A stretch of DNA of 64,000 nucleotides, from the NCBI RefSeq assembly GCF_014650715.1, contig NZ_BMVM01000001.1, positions 1,054,001 through 1,118,000 on the forward strand, read 5' to 3'. The translations under genes and the position numbers were made by a program. Positions 44,097-52,305 of this stretch are shown here, one piece after another. The notes below the pieces were generated by a model. The model worked only from the letters and a program-made list of their open reading frames with translations, ran no database searches and was not told where the DNA came from. This stretch comes from Streptomyces bluensis (GTDB lineage Bacteria; Actinomycetota; Actinomycetes; Streptomycetales; Streptomycetaceae). Positions within the stretch are counted from its first letter, which is position 1; each line of letters starts with the position of its first letter.

Positions 44097-44231
44097 TCTC
44101 AAGTGATCTGGTCCGAGCCGCAGTTGTGACCTGGGGCGACCGGACGGTTGAGACGCCTGGGCGGCCGAAAATCTCAGTTGATCTGGACCTTGGCGTATGA
44201 ATACTGACAGTCGTCTCAGTTGATCCGGTCT
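44097..44231. repeat. Three direct copies of an 18-bp element
   Basis: Related 18-mers TCTCAAGTGATCTGGTCC (44097-44114), TCTCAGTTGATCTGGACC (44172-44189) and TCTCAGTTGATCCGGTCT (44214-44231) lie in the 477-bp gap before the phosphotransferase gene, and no open frame there looks like a gene. They could be regulator half-sites, transposon-end relics or a recombination footprint; none can be shown. Confidence 0.7.
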
Positions 44232-44274
44232 GCTTCCAGCGTTTCGAATGGGACCGGTGGAAGGGCCTGCGAGC

Positions 44275-45171
44275 ATGACCATGCACGATGACCAGGTGGA
44301 CGTGACCACCGAAATCGTTGCGACCTTGCTCCAAGAACAGTTCCCTCAGTGGAGCGGCAAGGCGATCCAACTCCTGTCGTCGACCGGCACGGTCCACGCC
44401 ATCTTTCGCATCGGCAACGACCTCTCTGCGCGTTTCCCACTGCGTCTGGCCGATGCCGCCGAGGCGCTGGCGGTTCTGGAACAGGAAGCCCGGGCGAGCG
44501 CGGAACTGGCACAGGTGTCCCGGTTCCCCGCCCCGGAACCCGTCGCCTTGGGAAAGCCTGGAGCGGGTTATCCCATGCCGTGGTCGGTCCAGACATGGGT
44601 GCCGGGAACGGTGGCCTTTGATGCCGACCCGGGTGGGTCGGACGCTTTCGCCGAGGACCTTGCGGCCTTCATCGCAGACCTGCGGGACGCCGAGACGCGG
44701 GGGCGGCTTTTCAGCGGCGAAGGTCGTGGCGGTGTTCTCGCTGACCACGACGATTGGATGGCGAAGTGCTTCGAGGAGAGCAAGGGGCTGCTCGACGTGC
44801 CCCGGCTGCGCCAGGTGTGGAGCAACTTTCGGGAGTTGCCACGCACGGGTGCCGACGTGATGAGCCATGGTGACTTGATTCCAGGCAATGTACTGGTCGC
44901 GGGAGACCGGCTCAGCGGCGTACTGGACACCGGCGGCTTCGGCCCGGCCGACCCCGCGCTGGATCTGGTCAGCGCCTGGCACCTGTTGCAGCCAGGCCCG
45001 CGGGAAGTGCTCCGACGGACACTGGCCTGTGACGATCTGGAGTGGGAGCGCGGCAAGGCTTGGGCGCTCCAACAGGCGATGGGTGTCGTCTGGTACTACA
45101 TCGAGAGCAATCCGACGATGAGCAGAATGGGGCGCCGGACACTCGACCGCATCCTGAAGTCGATGGAGTGA
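44275..45171 (+). CDS. Aminoglycoside phosphotransferase family kinase
   Basis: APH-type small-molecule kinase of 298 residues. The catalytic loop is MSHGDLIPGNVLV (Asp near residue 204) and the metal-binding stretch GVLDTGGFGPADPALDLVSAW follows at the usual spacing, though the second Asp is in a DTGG rather than DWE context. Family members phosphorylate aminoglycosides, macrolides, choline or unknown metabolites. The ATG at 44275 is preceded by GGAAGGG; an upstream ATG at 44248 is in frame. The gene lies in an accessory-looking stretch next to the 18-bp repeats. Confidence 0.83.
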   Translation: MTMHDDQVDVTTEIVATLLQEQFPQWSGKAIQLLSSTGTVHAIFRIGNDLSARFPLRLADAAEALAVLEQEARASAELAQVSRFPAPEPVALGKPGAGYPMPWSVQTWVPGTVAFDADPGGSDAFAEDLAAFIADLRDAETRGRLFSGEGRGGVLADHDDWMAKCFEESKGLLDVPRLRQVWSNFRELPRTGADVMSHGDLIPGNVLVAGDRLSGVLDTGGFGPADPALDLVSAWHLLQPGPREVLRRTLACDDLEWERGKAWALQQAMGVVWYYIESNPTMSRMGRRTLDRILKSME

Positions 45172-45440
45172 GTCGCCCCCACCGACAACAGCACCAACAG
45201 GAACAGAACGGGTGGGACGGGACATCACGCGCTCGCTCCCCCCCCTGACATCGCATCTGGACTGATTGCCACCGAAGTTGGACCGGTGGTCACGAAGATC
45301 AGGCGGGATCGGCATGGGTGGGGTCGGCTGCCTGCTTCTTGCGGCGGTAGCGGCCGCGGTCCGCGCAGGGCCTTCGAGCAGTTGCAGCGGACCCGTCGGC
45401 GGCCCCCATTACCGCTACTGACGGCCTGCCTGCCGACACT

Positions 45441-45503
45441 AGTCATGAAGGCAAGTTCGCCTTGACAATTCCAAACTGTCAAGGCGAACTTGCCTTCATG
45501 ACT
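45441..45503. repeat. Perfect 27-bp inverted repeat over a start codon
   Basis: Arms 45441-45467 and 45477-45503 are exact reverse complements separated by nine bases. The right arm contains the ATG (45498) of the Clp-N gene; the left arm therefore contains a mirror ATG on the opposite strand (45446), from which 74 codons stay open to about 45225. A TTGACA occurs in each orientation within the arms. A transcript across it would fold into a very stable hairpin covering the start codon. Confidence 0.9.
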
Positions 45504-46199
45504 CTCCCAGACCTGGACGACCTCATCGCGGAAGTCGACAGGAGATGCGACACCGCGCACCTCGCCGGCAGACAGGAGCAGCCAGACTGGCTCGCCCTGC
45601 TCACGGTCGCAGCGCACCTCTCAGGCCAACTACAGGCCCTCGCAGACGACTTGGTCGAGGACTACGTCGAGCACTGCCGGATGCACGGCTCGTCCTGGAC
45701 AGACATCGGCACCGCTCTGGGCGTGACCCGGCAAGCGGTCCAGCAGCGCTTCCACGCCCCGCACAAGCGCTACAGCCCCGAGACGATGACCGGCAGCCTC
45801 CGCGAAGCGATGGTCCACGTCAAACAGGCGGCGGTGCAGCACCGCAACAACTACATCGGCACCGAGCACCTGCTCTGGGGACTGACCGCGGAGGACAACA
45901 GCGCCACCAAGCTCCTGCGGACCGTCGGCGTCTCACCGGAAACAGTCCACCGTTCCGTCGGGTCCCGGCTCAGCATGGGGGCTTCCCAGGCAGCCGAACG
46001 GATCGCCTGGACTCCCTACTCCCGCAAGGCAATTTCCATCGCCGAGGCACGATCCGAACAAAACGGATCAGGCCATATCGACTGCGACGACCTCCTGATC
46101 GGCCTCGCCCAAATTGGCCGCGGAGTTGCCGCCGCAGTCCTGACCGACGCCGGCTTCACCCTGGCATCCATCGACGACACATCTGCGGACGCTCACTGA
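45498..46199 (+). CDS. HTH plus Clp N-terminal domain protein
   Basis: Protein of 233 residues. The first half contains a helix-turn-helix-like segment (WTDIGTALGVTRQAVQQRF near residue 72-90) of the kind found in many actinobacterial DNA-binding or Clp-N proteins. The second half carries Clp-N repeats (LREAMVHVKQAAVQHRNNYIGTEHLLWGLTAE; SGHIDCDDLLIGLAQIGRG). No ATPase domain. The start codon is inside a perfect 27-bp inverted repeat, which may control translation. Unrelated in sequence outside the Clp-N part to the protein at 41819-42421. Confidence 0.8.
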   Translation: MTLPDLDDLIAEVDRRCDTAHLAGRQEQPDWLALLTVAAHLSGQLQALADDLVEDYVEHCRMHGSSWTDIGTALGVTRQAVQQRFHAPHKRYSPETMTGSLREAMVHVKQAAVQHRNNYIGTEHLLWGLTAEDNSATKLLRTVGVSPETVHRSVGSRLSMGASQAAERIAWTPYSRKAISIAEARSEQNGSGHIDCDDLLIGLAQIGRGVAAAVLTDAGFTLASIDDTSADAH

Positions 46200-46339
46200 T
46201 CGCAGCAACGGCGGACGGGCAATATCGCCCCACCCAAGTCCGGGCAACCCTCGACAGATCGCCGTTTGTCTCAACGAACCGAGTCCACGCCTCTTACTGA
46301 CGTCAGTCACCAAAGCGCCAAGTGATCGTTTAACCAGGC

Positions 46340-46678
46340 ATGAACAACATGAAGAAGCTTGCGACGCTGTTCGCAGCATGCGCCCTTCCTCTTCTTGCCG
46401 CTACGCCGGCGAGCGCCGAGGTTGACAGCCGATGCGGCAGGTACATCTGTGTGATGACGGCGCACCACAACAGGTTCGTGCAGGACATCACCGTCCAGAC
46501 CAGGGACGGACTCCCCGGAACGCTGCGCTCGTACTGGGGGAACTTCCGCTCCTCAAGGGTTGTCGCCGCCAGGCACCGTTGGGTGGTGGGCTACGAGCAG
46601 GCGGGCTCCAAGCTCGTCTGCGGAGACCTGGAACGCGACGGCCGAGTGATCGAGGACCGGATCTGCGTCTCCATCTGA
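46340..46678 (+). CDS. Small secreted four-cysteine protein
   Basis: Protein of 112 residues with a clear Sec signal peptide (MNNMKKLATLFAACALPLLAATPASA, cleavage after residue 26). The mature part has four cysteines (RCGRYIC, LVCGDL, RICVSI), enough for two disulfides, and basic patches. No family was recognised. The ATG at 46340 is used; an internal ATG at 46349 better fits the upstream AGG. The gene is locally AT-richer than its surroundings and is followed by a hairpin. Confidence 0.75.
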   Translation: MNNMKKLATLFAACALPLLAATPASAEVDSRCGRYICVMTAHHNRFVQDITVQTRDGLPGTLRSYWGNFRSSRVVAARHRWVVGYEQAGSKLVCGDLERDGRVIEDRICVSI

Positions 46679-46687
46679 GTCGTTCCT

Positions 46688-46723
46688 GCCTGCCCCGCGG
46701 CCTCACGGGCCGGGGGGGCAGGC
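46688..46723 (+). terminator. Hairpin after the secreted protein gene
   Basis: GCCTGCCCCGCGGCC, a TCAC loop, then GGGCCGGGGGGGCAGGC form a long imperfect GC stem ten bases beyond the stop. Confidence 0.65.
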
Positions 46724-46819
46724 TCGCGCGCCATCGGGCAAGCTTCGATGGCACACGGATCCGCTGCACGCCGCTGAATCAATACGCAAGGGACGCGCGA
46801 TACGGAATCGCGTGCCGAA

Positions 46820-46847
46820 AGGGTCCGTCAGCAAGCTGACGGACCCT
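46820..46847. terminator. Bidirectional hairpin terminator
   Basis: AGGGTCCGTCAG / CTGACGGACCCT, a perfect 12-bp stem with a CAAG loop, stands 16 bp from the stop of the minus-strand membrane protein gene. Confidence 0.82.
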
Positions 46848-46862
46848 CATGCGAGATTGAGG

Positions 46863-47468
46863 CTAGTAGGGCAAATTGCCGCGCCGCTCGTCGTACCCGG
46901 CTCTGCCGTTCTCAAGATAGTCGTCCAAGGCCTTCTCCAGCCCCTGCAGCAGGAGGTGGCTGAGCAGCAGGCCGACGGCGCTCCCGATCGCGAGCCAGCA
47001 CGCGACGGCCACCGGATGGTCGAGCACCGTCCCCACCCAGGCACCGCCTCCCGCACCCGCGGTGGTGAGGATGCCGGGTAACGCGGGCGGCAGCATCTCC
47101 GTCCGCACCAGACGGGAGACGATGAGCCCGATGACGAGACTGCCGATGGCGAGCCCGGCGAAGAAGCCTGCCATCGGCGGCAGGCGGTCGATGCCCATCG
47201 TGCCGATCCAGTACCCCAGCGCGGCGCCGAGCGCGGCGCCGATACCGTAGCCGAGCCTGCCGATCCCCTCGCGGCGCTTCTCGTCGTCAGCGCTCACTGT
47301 CGAGCGGACGAGTCCGCTGCCGATGGTCGTGCCGCTGACGAAGCCGCCGTAGGCACCCACCAGAGCTCCCGTCCAGGAACCGATCGGGGCACCGATGAAC
47401 GCGCCCGTAACGACACCGCATGCGGCGCCGAGGATCCGGCCGGCATGCAACCGCCAGTTCTGTCCCAT
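46863..47468 (-). CDS. Glycine-rich membrane protein with a TTA codon
   Basis: Membrane protein of 201 residues with about five hydrophobic Gly/Ala-rich segments (GAACGVVTGAFIGAPIGSWTG and following) and a charged C-terminal tail. No family was recognised. Codon 130 (Leu) is TTA, placing the gene under possible bldA control. The ATG at 47468 gives MGQNWRLHAG. The same frame remains open upstream into a 2-hydroxyacid dehydrogenase remnant, so a fused product from 47651 cannot be excluded but is unlikely. Confidence 0.7.
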   Translation of the reverse strand: MGQNWRLHAGRILGAACGVVTGAFIGAPIGSWTGALVGAYGGFVSGTTIGSGLVRSTVSADDEKRREGIGRLGYGIGAALGAALGYWIGTMGIDRLPPMAGFFAGLAIGSLVIGLIVSRLVRTEMLPPALPGILTTAGAGGGAWVGTVLDHPVAVACWLAIGSAVGLLLSHLLLQGLEKALDDYLENGRAGYDERRGNLPY

Positions 47469-47543
47469 CCGTCCAATGTATGGGGAGTGATCCGGGGGTG
47501 GTAGCCGGAACTTCGAAGAAGGAGGGCCCGCCACCCGGCCTCC

Positions 47544-47651
47544 CCCTGATGAGGATTCGCCGGACGCGAAGCGGGGCAGCTCCGCGATGGCCGACTCCGC
47601 CATGCGGCTCAGTTCCGTGCCGAGCGAGCCCGCGATGTGCGGCGTGGTCAC
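47544..47651 (-). pseudogene. D-2-hydroxyacid dehydrogenase C-terminal remnant
   Basis: On the minus strand TTPHIAGSLGTELSRMAE and SAIAELPRFASGE match the end of D-isomer-specific 2-hydroxyacid dehydrogenases (the conserved LTPHIAG with the catalytic His). Nothing of the NAD-binding domain is present upstream, so about 90 percent of the gene is lost. Confidence 0.8.
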
Positions 47652-47752
47652 AAGCCTGGGGCGGGACCAGCTTGTCTGCGACGCAACAGCTCCGCCCCGG
47701 CCACCGTCGCCCCGGCCACCGTCGCCGTGGACGCGCCGTCTAAGGTGCGCGC

Positions 47753-48532
47753 ATGACCTCGCACAGCTACCTCTCCGAACTGTTCTCGCTGGACGGCCGG
47801 GTCGCCGTGGTGACCGGTGGCAGTTCCGGCATCGGCCGGGCCATCGCCGGTGCGCTCGGGCGGGCGGGCGCCAGCGTGGTGATCGTGGCGCGCGGGGAGG
47901 CGGAGCTGGCCGCTACGGTCGACGAGCTGGCGGCGGACGGTTGCCGGGCAGCCTGGGTGAGCGCCGACCTGAGCACCCGCGACGGGGTGCGCGCGGCAGC
48001 GGAGCAGGCAGCCGAGGTGTTCGGCGAGCCCGACATTCTCGTCAACAGCGCCGGGATCAACCTGCGTCCGCCGATGGACGAGCTGAGCGAGGACGTGTGG
48101 GACACCACGATGGCGGTGAACCTGGAGGCGCCCTACCTGCTGGGCCGGCGGTTCGGGCCCGGCATGGCCGAGCGGGGCTTCGGGCGGATCATCCACATCA
48201 CCTCCCAGCAGGCGCACCGGGCGTTCGTCCAGAGCGGCGCATACGGGGTCTCCAAGGGGGCACTGGAGTCGCTGGCCCGCTCGCAGGCCGAGGCCTGGTC
48301 GCCGTACGGCGTCACCTGCAACACGCTGGTGCCGGGCTTCGTCATGACCCCGCTCAACGCGCGGTTGTCGTCCGACCCGGAGAAGGTGGCCGCACTGGCC
48401 GCGCGCACGATGGTCGGGCGCAACGGCCTGGCCGAGGACTTCGCCGGAGCGGCGGTGTTCCTGGCCGGCCGCGCGTCCGGCTACGTCACCGGGCAGGCGA
48501 TCTTCGTCGACGGCGGGTTCTCCGTTCACTGA
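47753..48532 (+). CDS. SDR family oxidoreductase
   Basis: Classical SDR of 259 residues: TGGSSGIG (21-28), NSAG in place of the more usual NNAG (near 100), ITSQQ with the catalytic Ser, YGVSK (Tyr/Lys), and a C-terminus ending VDGGFSVH. Gluconate 5-dehydrogenase-like enzymes share this layout, so a sugar or sugar-acid substrate is possible, but the substrate is not fixed by sequence. ATG at 47753. Confidence 0.88.
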   Translation: MTSHSYLSELFSLDGRVAVVTGGSSGIGRAIAGALGRAGASVVIVARGEAELAATVDELAADGCRAAWVSADLSTRDGVRAAAEQAAEVFGEPDILVNSAGINLRPPMDELSEDVWDTTMAVNLEAPYLLGRRFGPGMAERGFGRIIHITSQQAHRAFVQSGAYGVSKGALESLARSQAEAWSPYGVTCNTLVPGFVMTPLNARLSSDPEKVAALAARTMVGRNGLAEDFAGAAVFLAGRASGYVTGQAIFVDGGFSVH

Positions 48533-48692
48533 CCCACCACATCGGGCGACCAGAACCGGGGCGCGGCCTCGCCACCTCGCCGCGCCCAGCCCCTCGCTGC
48601 CCCGAACCCCACTCCCCGGCTCCCCCGAAATGGGTCCAGCACCCCGGAATTGGCCTTGGCCCGCCGCTCCACCGGGCATCTAGCGTCGGACC

Positions 48693-49502
48693 ATGCGGAT
48701 CCGAATCGTCGACGCCTTCACCGACCGCCCCTTCGCCGGCAACCCGGCCGGGGTCGTCCTCCTCGACGCCTTCCCCGAAGACACCTGGCTCCAGCGCGTG
48801 GCCCGGGAGGTCAACCACCCCGAGACGGCGTTCGCCCATCGGCTGCCCGAGAGCGCCGAGGCGGACTGGGCCCTGCGCTGGTTCACGCCCGCCGTCGAGG
48901 TCGCGATGTGCGGCCACGCCACGCTGGCCACGGCACACGTCCTCGCCACCAGCGGGGCGCATTCCGGCACCGTCAGGTTCGCCACCCGCAGCGGTGTCCT
49001 CGTCGCGACACCCCACGAGGACGGGTCCCTCACCCTGGGCTTCCCCACCGCACCCATCGCCCCGGCCGAGCTCCCCGACGGCGTGGCCGAAGCACTGGGC
49101 GCCCAGCCCCTCACCGCCCTCGACACCGGCCCGAACATCGGCGACCTGCTGCTCGAACTCGCCGACGAGAAGACCGTCCTCGGCCTCACCCCCGACCTCA
49201 GGGCCCTCGGCGGCTACTCCGAGCGCGGCGTCATCGCCACGGCCCGCGCCGAAGACCCCTCCCAGGGTTACGACTTCGTCTCGCGCTGCTTCTACCCCAA
49301 CCTCGGCATCGACGAGGACCACGTCACGGGCAGCGCCCACACGGCCCTCGCCCCGTTCTGGTCCGACCGCCTCGGCCGCCCCGCCCTCACCGGCCTCCAG
49401 GCCTCACCGCGCGCCGGCCTGGTCCGTACCGAGGTCCGCGGCGACCGCACCCTCCTGACCGGCCGTGCCGTCACGGTCATCGAGGGCGAGCTGCTGGCGT
49501 GA
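48693..49502 (+). CDS. PhzF family isomerase/epimerase
   Basis: Protein of 269 residues with the diaminopimelate-epimerase-like double fold of PhzF. FAGNPAGVV near 14-22, the catalytic Glu44 in NHPETAF, MCGHATLA near 89, and DEDHVTGSAH near 206 are intact. Most members are uncharacterised isomerases; true PhzF acts in phenazine synthesis, but no phz genes are here. ATG at 48693 (MRIRIVDAF). Confidence 0.9.
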   Translation: MRIRIVDAFTDRPFAGNPAGVVLLDAFPEDTWLQRVAREVNHPETAFAHRLPESAEADWALRWFTPAVEVAMCGHATLATAHVLATSGAHSGTVRFATRSGVLVATPHEDGSLTLGFPTAPIAPAELPDGVAEALGAQPLTALDTGPNIGDLLLELADEKTVLGLTPDLRALGGYSERGVIATARAEDPSQGYDFVSRCFYPNLGIDEDHVTGSAHTALAPFWSDRLGRPALTGLQASPRAGLVRTEVRGDRTLLTGRAVTVIEGELLA

Positions 49503-49539
49503 CGGCACCGAGGGGGCATACCGCCGGCTCCACGCACCC

Positions 49540-50361
49540 TCACGCCGTCGGCAGCCAGCCCACCTTGCCCGCCAGCAGCGCGTACCCGACGAAGGCGCCG
49601 ATGTCGAGCAGCGAGTGCGCCACCACGAGCGGCCCGACCCGCCCCCAGCGCCGGTACAGGTAGACGAACACCACGCCCATCACCACGTTGCCGATGAAGC
49701 CGCCGATGCCCTGGTAGAGGTGGTACGAGCCGCGCAGCAGCGAGCTCGCCATCAGCGCCGACCCCGGGCTCCAGCCCAACTGGCCCAGCCGGCGCAGCAG
49801 ATACCCGACGACGATGACCTCTTCCACCACCGAGTTCTGGATCGCGGAGAGGATCAGGACGGGGAACTTCCACCACACATCGGGCAGCGCCTCCGGCACC
49901 ACCGTGAGGTTGAAGCCGAGTCCGCGTGCCGCGAGGTAGAACGCGATGCCCGTGCTGCCGATCACCGCCGCGACCGCCGCCCCCCACCCGAGGTCGAACC
50001 ACGGCTTCGTCCGGTCGAACCCCAGCGTCCGCAGCCCCTTGCCGTCACGCAGCAGGAAGTGCGCGACGAGCGCGACCGGCACCAGCGCCGTCGTGATCCC
50101 GAAGAGCTGCCAGGCGAGATCCAGCCAGGGACGGCCCGGCGCGGCCGAGGCATTGAGGGTCGCAGCCTGATCCTTGAGCCCTCCTGGTTTCGTGACCGAT
50201 CCAACAAAGCTGATCAGAGCGGACACTCCACTCGCGCCGAGCGAAAGCCCCAGTACGAGCAGCGTCTCGTTCCGGAGAGTCCGTCGAGCCGCCCCCTCCA
50301 ACGGAGAGAAATCGGCCACCGCCCCTGCGTCCACCTGCACTCCTGCCTCCAGCTGCGTCAT
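49540..50361 (-). CDS. CPBP family intramembrane metalloprotease
   Basis: Membrane protein of 273 residues related to CAAX prenyl protease 2 (Rce1)/bacteriocin-immunity proteases. The motif EEVIVVGYLLRR provides the Glu-Glu pair, RGSYHLYQG the first zinc-type His, and HSLLD the second. About seven helices. Substrate unknown. ATG at 50361. Confidence 0.87.
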   Translation of the reverse strand: MTQLEAGVQVDAGAVADFSPLEGAARRTLRNETLLVLGLSLGASGVSALISFVGSVTKPGGLKDQAATLNASAAPGRPWLDLAWQLFGITTALVPVALVAHFLLRDGKGLRTLGFDRTKPWFDLGWGAAVAAVIGSTGIAFYLAARGLGFNLTVVPEALPDVWWKFPVLILSAIQNSVVEEVIVVGYLLRRLGQLGWSPGSALMASSLLRGSYHLYQGIGGFIGNVVMGVVFVYLYRRWGRVGPLVVAHSLLDIGAFVGYALLAGKVGWLPTA

Positions 50362-50784
50362 CCCACCGCATCCCCGTCTTCGCCCGGACGGGGCCCTCGG
50401 GGAGCCATGTCATGTCACGACGTCCGGACCCGAAGGGCACCATCCCACGGGACGGTCACAGCTTGCCCGATCCTCCCAGGCTGGGCGCATCCGGCCCTCG
50501 GCCGCACCATCACGGTCGCGACGGTCTTCGTCCCCACCATCGCCGGAGGTACGGCGGCCGCCGTCCGCCTCCCCCGACATCGCTCCCGCACTCAACGTAC
50601 GCCTGACGACCGTTACTCAACGTGACGAATCAACGCCGTCACGGAGGCGGGCAGCCAGAGCTGAGCCGGCCGTCCAGCCCGTCCGGCGCTTGAGACGAGG
50701 CCGTCCAGGCCGACAGCGGGCCCTGGGGGCGGCAGCCCCCAGGGATGGGACGGGGGTAGGGGCGGTGAGGGCGAGACACACCCC
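50362..50784. other. Intergenic stretch with Streptomyces-type repeat
   Basis: No convincing gene. Near 50670-50700 lies the sequence CGTCCGGCGCTTGAGACGAG, resembling a short element (GTCCGGCG-TTGAGGACGAG) that recurs between genes in many Streptomyces. It is followed by the hairpin at 50721-50744. Confidence 0.5.
50721..50744. terminator. Hairpin terminator
   Basis: CCCTGGGGG / CCCCCAGGG, a perfect 9-bp stem with a CGGCAG loop, located 40 bp after the stop of the glutamate-cysteine-ligase-like gene on the minus strand. Confidence 0.75.
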
Positions 50785-52305
50785 TCACCCCAGCGGCACC
50801 GGCTCCGGCAACCCCACCGGCCAGGTGTGCACCGGCTCCCCCACATGCATCAGCTCGCAGTACCGCCGCGTGGTCGCGGCCAGCGCGACATCCCGGTCGA
50901 GCCCCTTCTCCAGCGCCCGATGGAACGTTTCCGCCTGCCAACTCGCCCCATTGACCCGCCGTCGGCAGCGCTCCTCGATCACCCCGAGGTAGAGGTCCCG
51001 GTCCGCCGGCTCGACGCCCCACGCGTCCAGCCCCACCGCGGCCAACGGCAGCAGCTCGTCGCGCACCAGGCTCACGGCGTCCACCTCCACGGTCCCGCCG
51101 CCGTAGCGACCCCGCCGAGGCCACCGCAGACGCGCCTCGATGCCATGCCGGCAGGCCGCGTCGAAGTTGGCGGCGGCGGCCTCGAAGGGCAACCGCGTCC
51201 ACACCGGCCGCGGCTCCTCGGCGAGCGCCCGCACCACCCCGTAGTAGAACGCCGCGTTGGCTATGACGTCGATGACGGTCGGCCCCGCGGGCAGCACCCG
51301 GTTCTCCACCCTCAGGTGGGGTACGCCGTCGGCGATCCCGTACACGGGCCGGTTCCATCGGTACACCGTGCCGTTGTGCAGGACGAGTTCGGCGAGCCTG
51401 GGCGTGCCTCCCCGGTCGAGGACGCGCAGCGGGTCCTCGTCGTCGCAGATGGGCAGCAGCGCCGGGTAGTAGCGCAGGTTCTCCTCGAAGAGGTCGTACG
51501 CCGAGTCGATCCACCGCTCCCCGAACCAGGTGCGCGGCCGCACACCCTGCGCCTGGAGCTCGGGCGGCCGCGTGTCGGTGGACTGCTGGAACAGCGGAGG
51601 CCGCGACTCCCGCCACAGCTCGTGCCCGAACAGGAACGGGGCGTTGGCGCCCACGGCGACCTGCACGGCGGCCACCGCCTGCGCCGCGTTCCACACGTCG
51701 GCGAACCGGCCCGGGGTGACCTGGAGATGCAGTTGCACGGACGTGCAGGCGGCTTCGGGCGCGATCGACTTCGATGTGCACACAAGCCGTTCCACACCGT
51801 CGATGTCGAGCGCGAAGTCCTCTCCCCGGGCGGCCACGATCTGATCGTTGAGCAGCGTGTAGCGGTCCACGTCGGAGATGTTCGAGGAGACCAGGTCGTC
51901 CCGGCCGAGGGTGGGCAGAATGCCGATCATCACGATGCCCGCGTCCAGCTCACCCGCTTTCCGGTCGGCATATGCCAGGGACGTACGGAGCTCCTCGGAA
52001 AGCCGGTCGAATACACGGCCCTCCAATCGGTGGGGGGCTATGTTGACTTCCAGATTGAACATGGCCAGTTCTGTTTGGAAATCACGGCTCGCGATGCGCT
52101 CCAGCACTTGCGCATTCATCATTCTGGGCAGACCGTCGGCGCCCGCGAGATTCAGCTCGATCTCCAGCCCCATCAGGTTCTTGGGCCGGTCGAACCGCTT
52201 CTCCTCCAACAGCCGCCCGAGCACCGTCAGACACTGACGGAGCTTCTCGCGGTAGCGGTGCCGATCGGACAGGTCGAACGACCCCGCCACGACCTTCTCC
52301 CCCAT
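50785..52305 (-). CDS. Glutamate-cysteine ligase family protein
   Basis: Protein of 506 residues of the GCS2/carboxylate-amine ligase type. MGLEIELNLAG near 45, FNLEVNIAPH near 83 and LRVENRVLPAGPTVIDVIANAAFYYG near 333 correspond to metal/ATP-binding acidic strands of the family. It should form a gamma-glutamyl amide bond. Actinobacteria use such enzymes in ergothioneine (EgtA) and other thiol pathways, but no ergothioneine genes are beside it, so the partner amine is open. ATG at 52305 with GAGGAGGGG eight bases upstream. Confidence 0.87.
   Translation of the reverse strand: MGEKVVAGSFDLSDRHRYREKLRQCLTVLGRLLEEKRFDRPKNLMGLEIELNLAGADGLPRMMNAQVLERIASRDFQTELAMFNLEVNIAPHRLEGRVFDRLSEELRTSLAYADRKAGELDAGIVMIGILPTLGRDDLVSSNISDVDRYTLLNDQIVAARGEDFALDIDGVERLVCTSKSIAPEAACTSVQLHLQVTPGRFADVWNAAQAVAAVQVAVGANAPFLFGHELWRESRPPLFQQSTDTRPPELQAQGVRPRTWFGERWIDSAYDLFEENLRYYPALLPICDDEDPLRVLDRGGTPRLAELVLHNGTVYRWNRPVYGIADGVPHLRVENRVLPAGPTVIDVIANAAFYYGVVRALAEEPRPVWTRLPFEAAAANFDAACRHGIEARLRWPRRGRYGGGTVEVDAVSLVRDELLPLAAVGLDAWGVEPADRDLYLGVIEERCRRRVNGASWQAETFHRALEKGLDRDVALAATTRRYCELMHVGEPVHTWPVGLPEPVPLG

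Noticed and set aside
45172..45440. Transposase remnant (GRYRRKKQ on the minus strand)
   Set aside because: The frame is short, stops immediately on both sides, and no terminal repeats or catalytic residues were found.
45225..45446. Minus-strand mirror frame from the 27-bp inverted repeat as a gene
   Set aside because: 74 codons of Arg/Pro-rich sequence without a family match; kept only as a feature of the repeat.
50670..50744. Mobile element or REP-like array
   Set aside because: Only one copy of the GTCCGGCG-type element is present in the window, and the hairpin beside it is adequately explained as a terminator.
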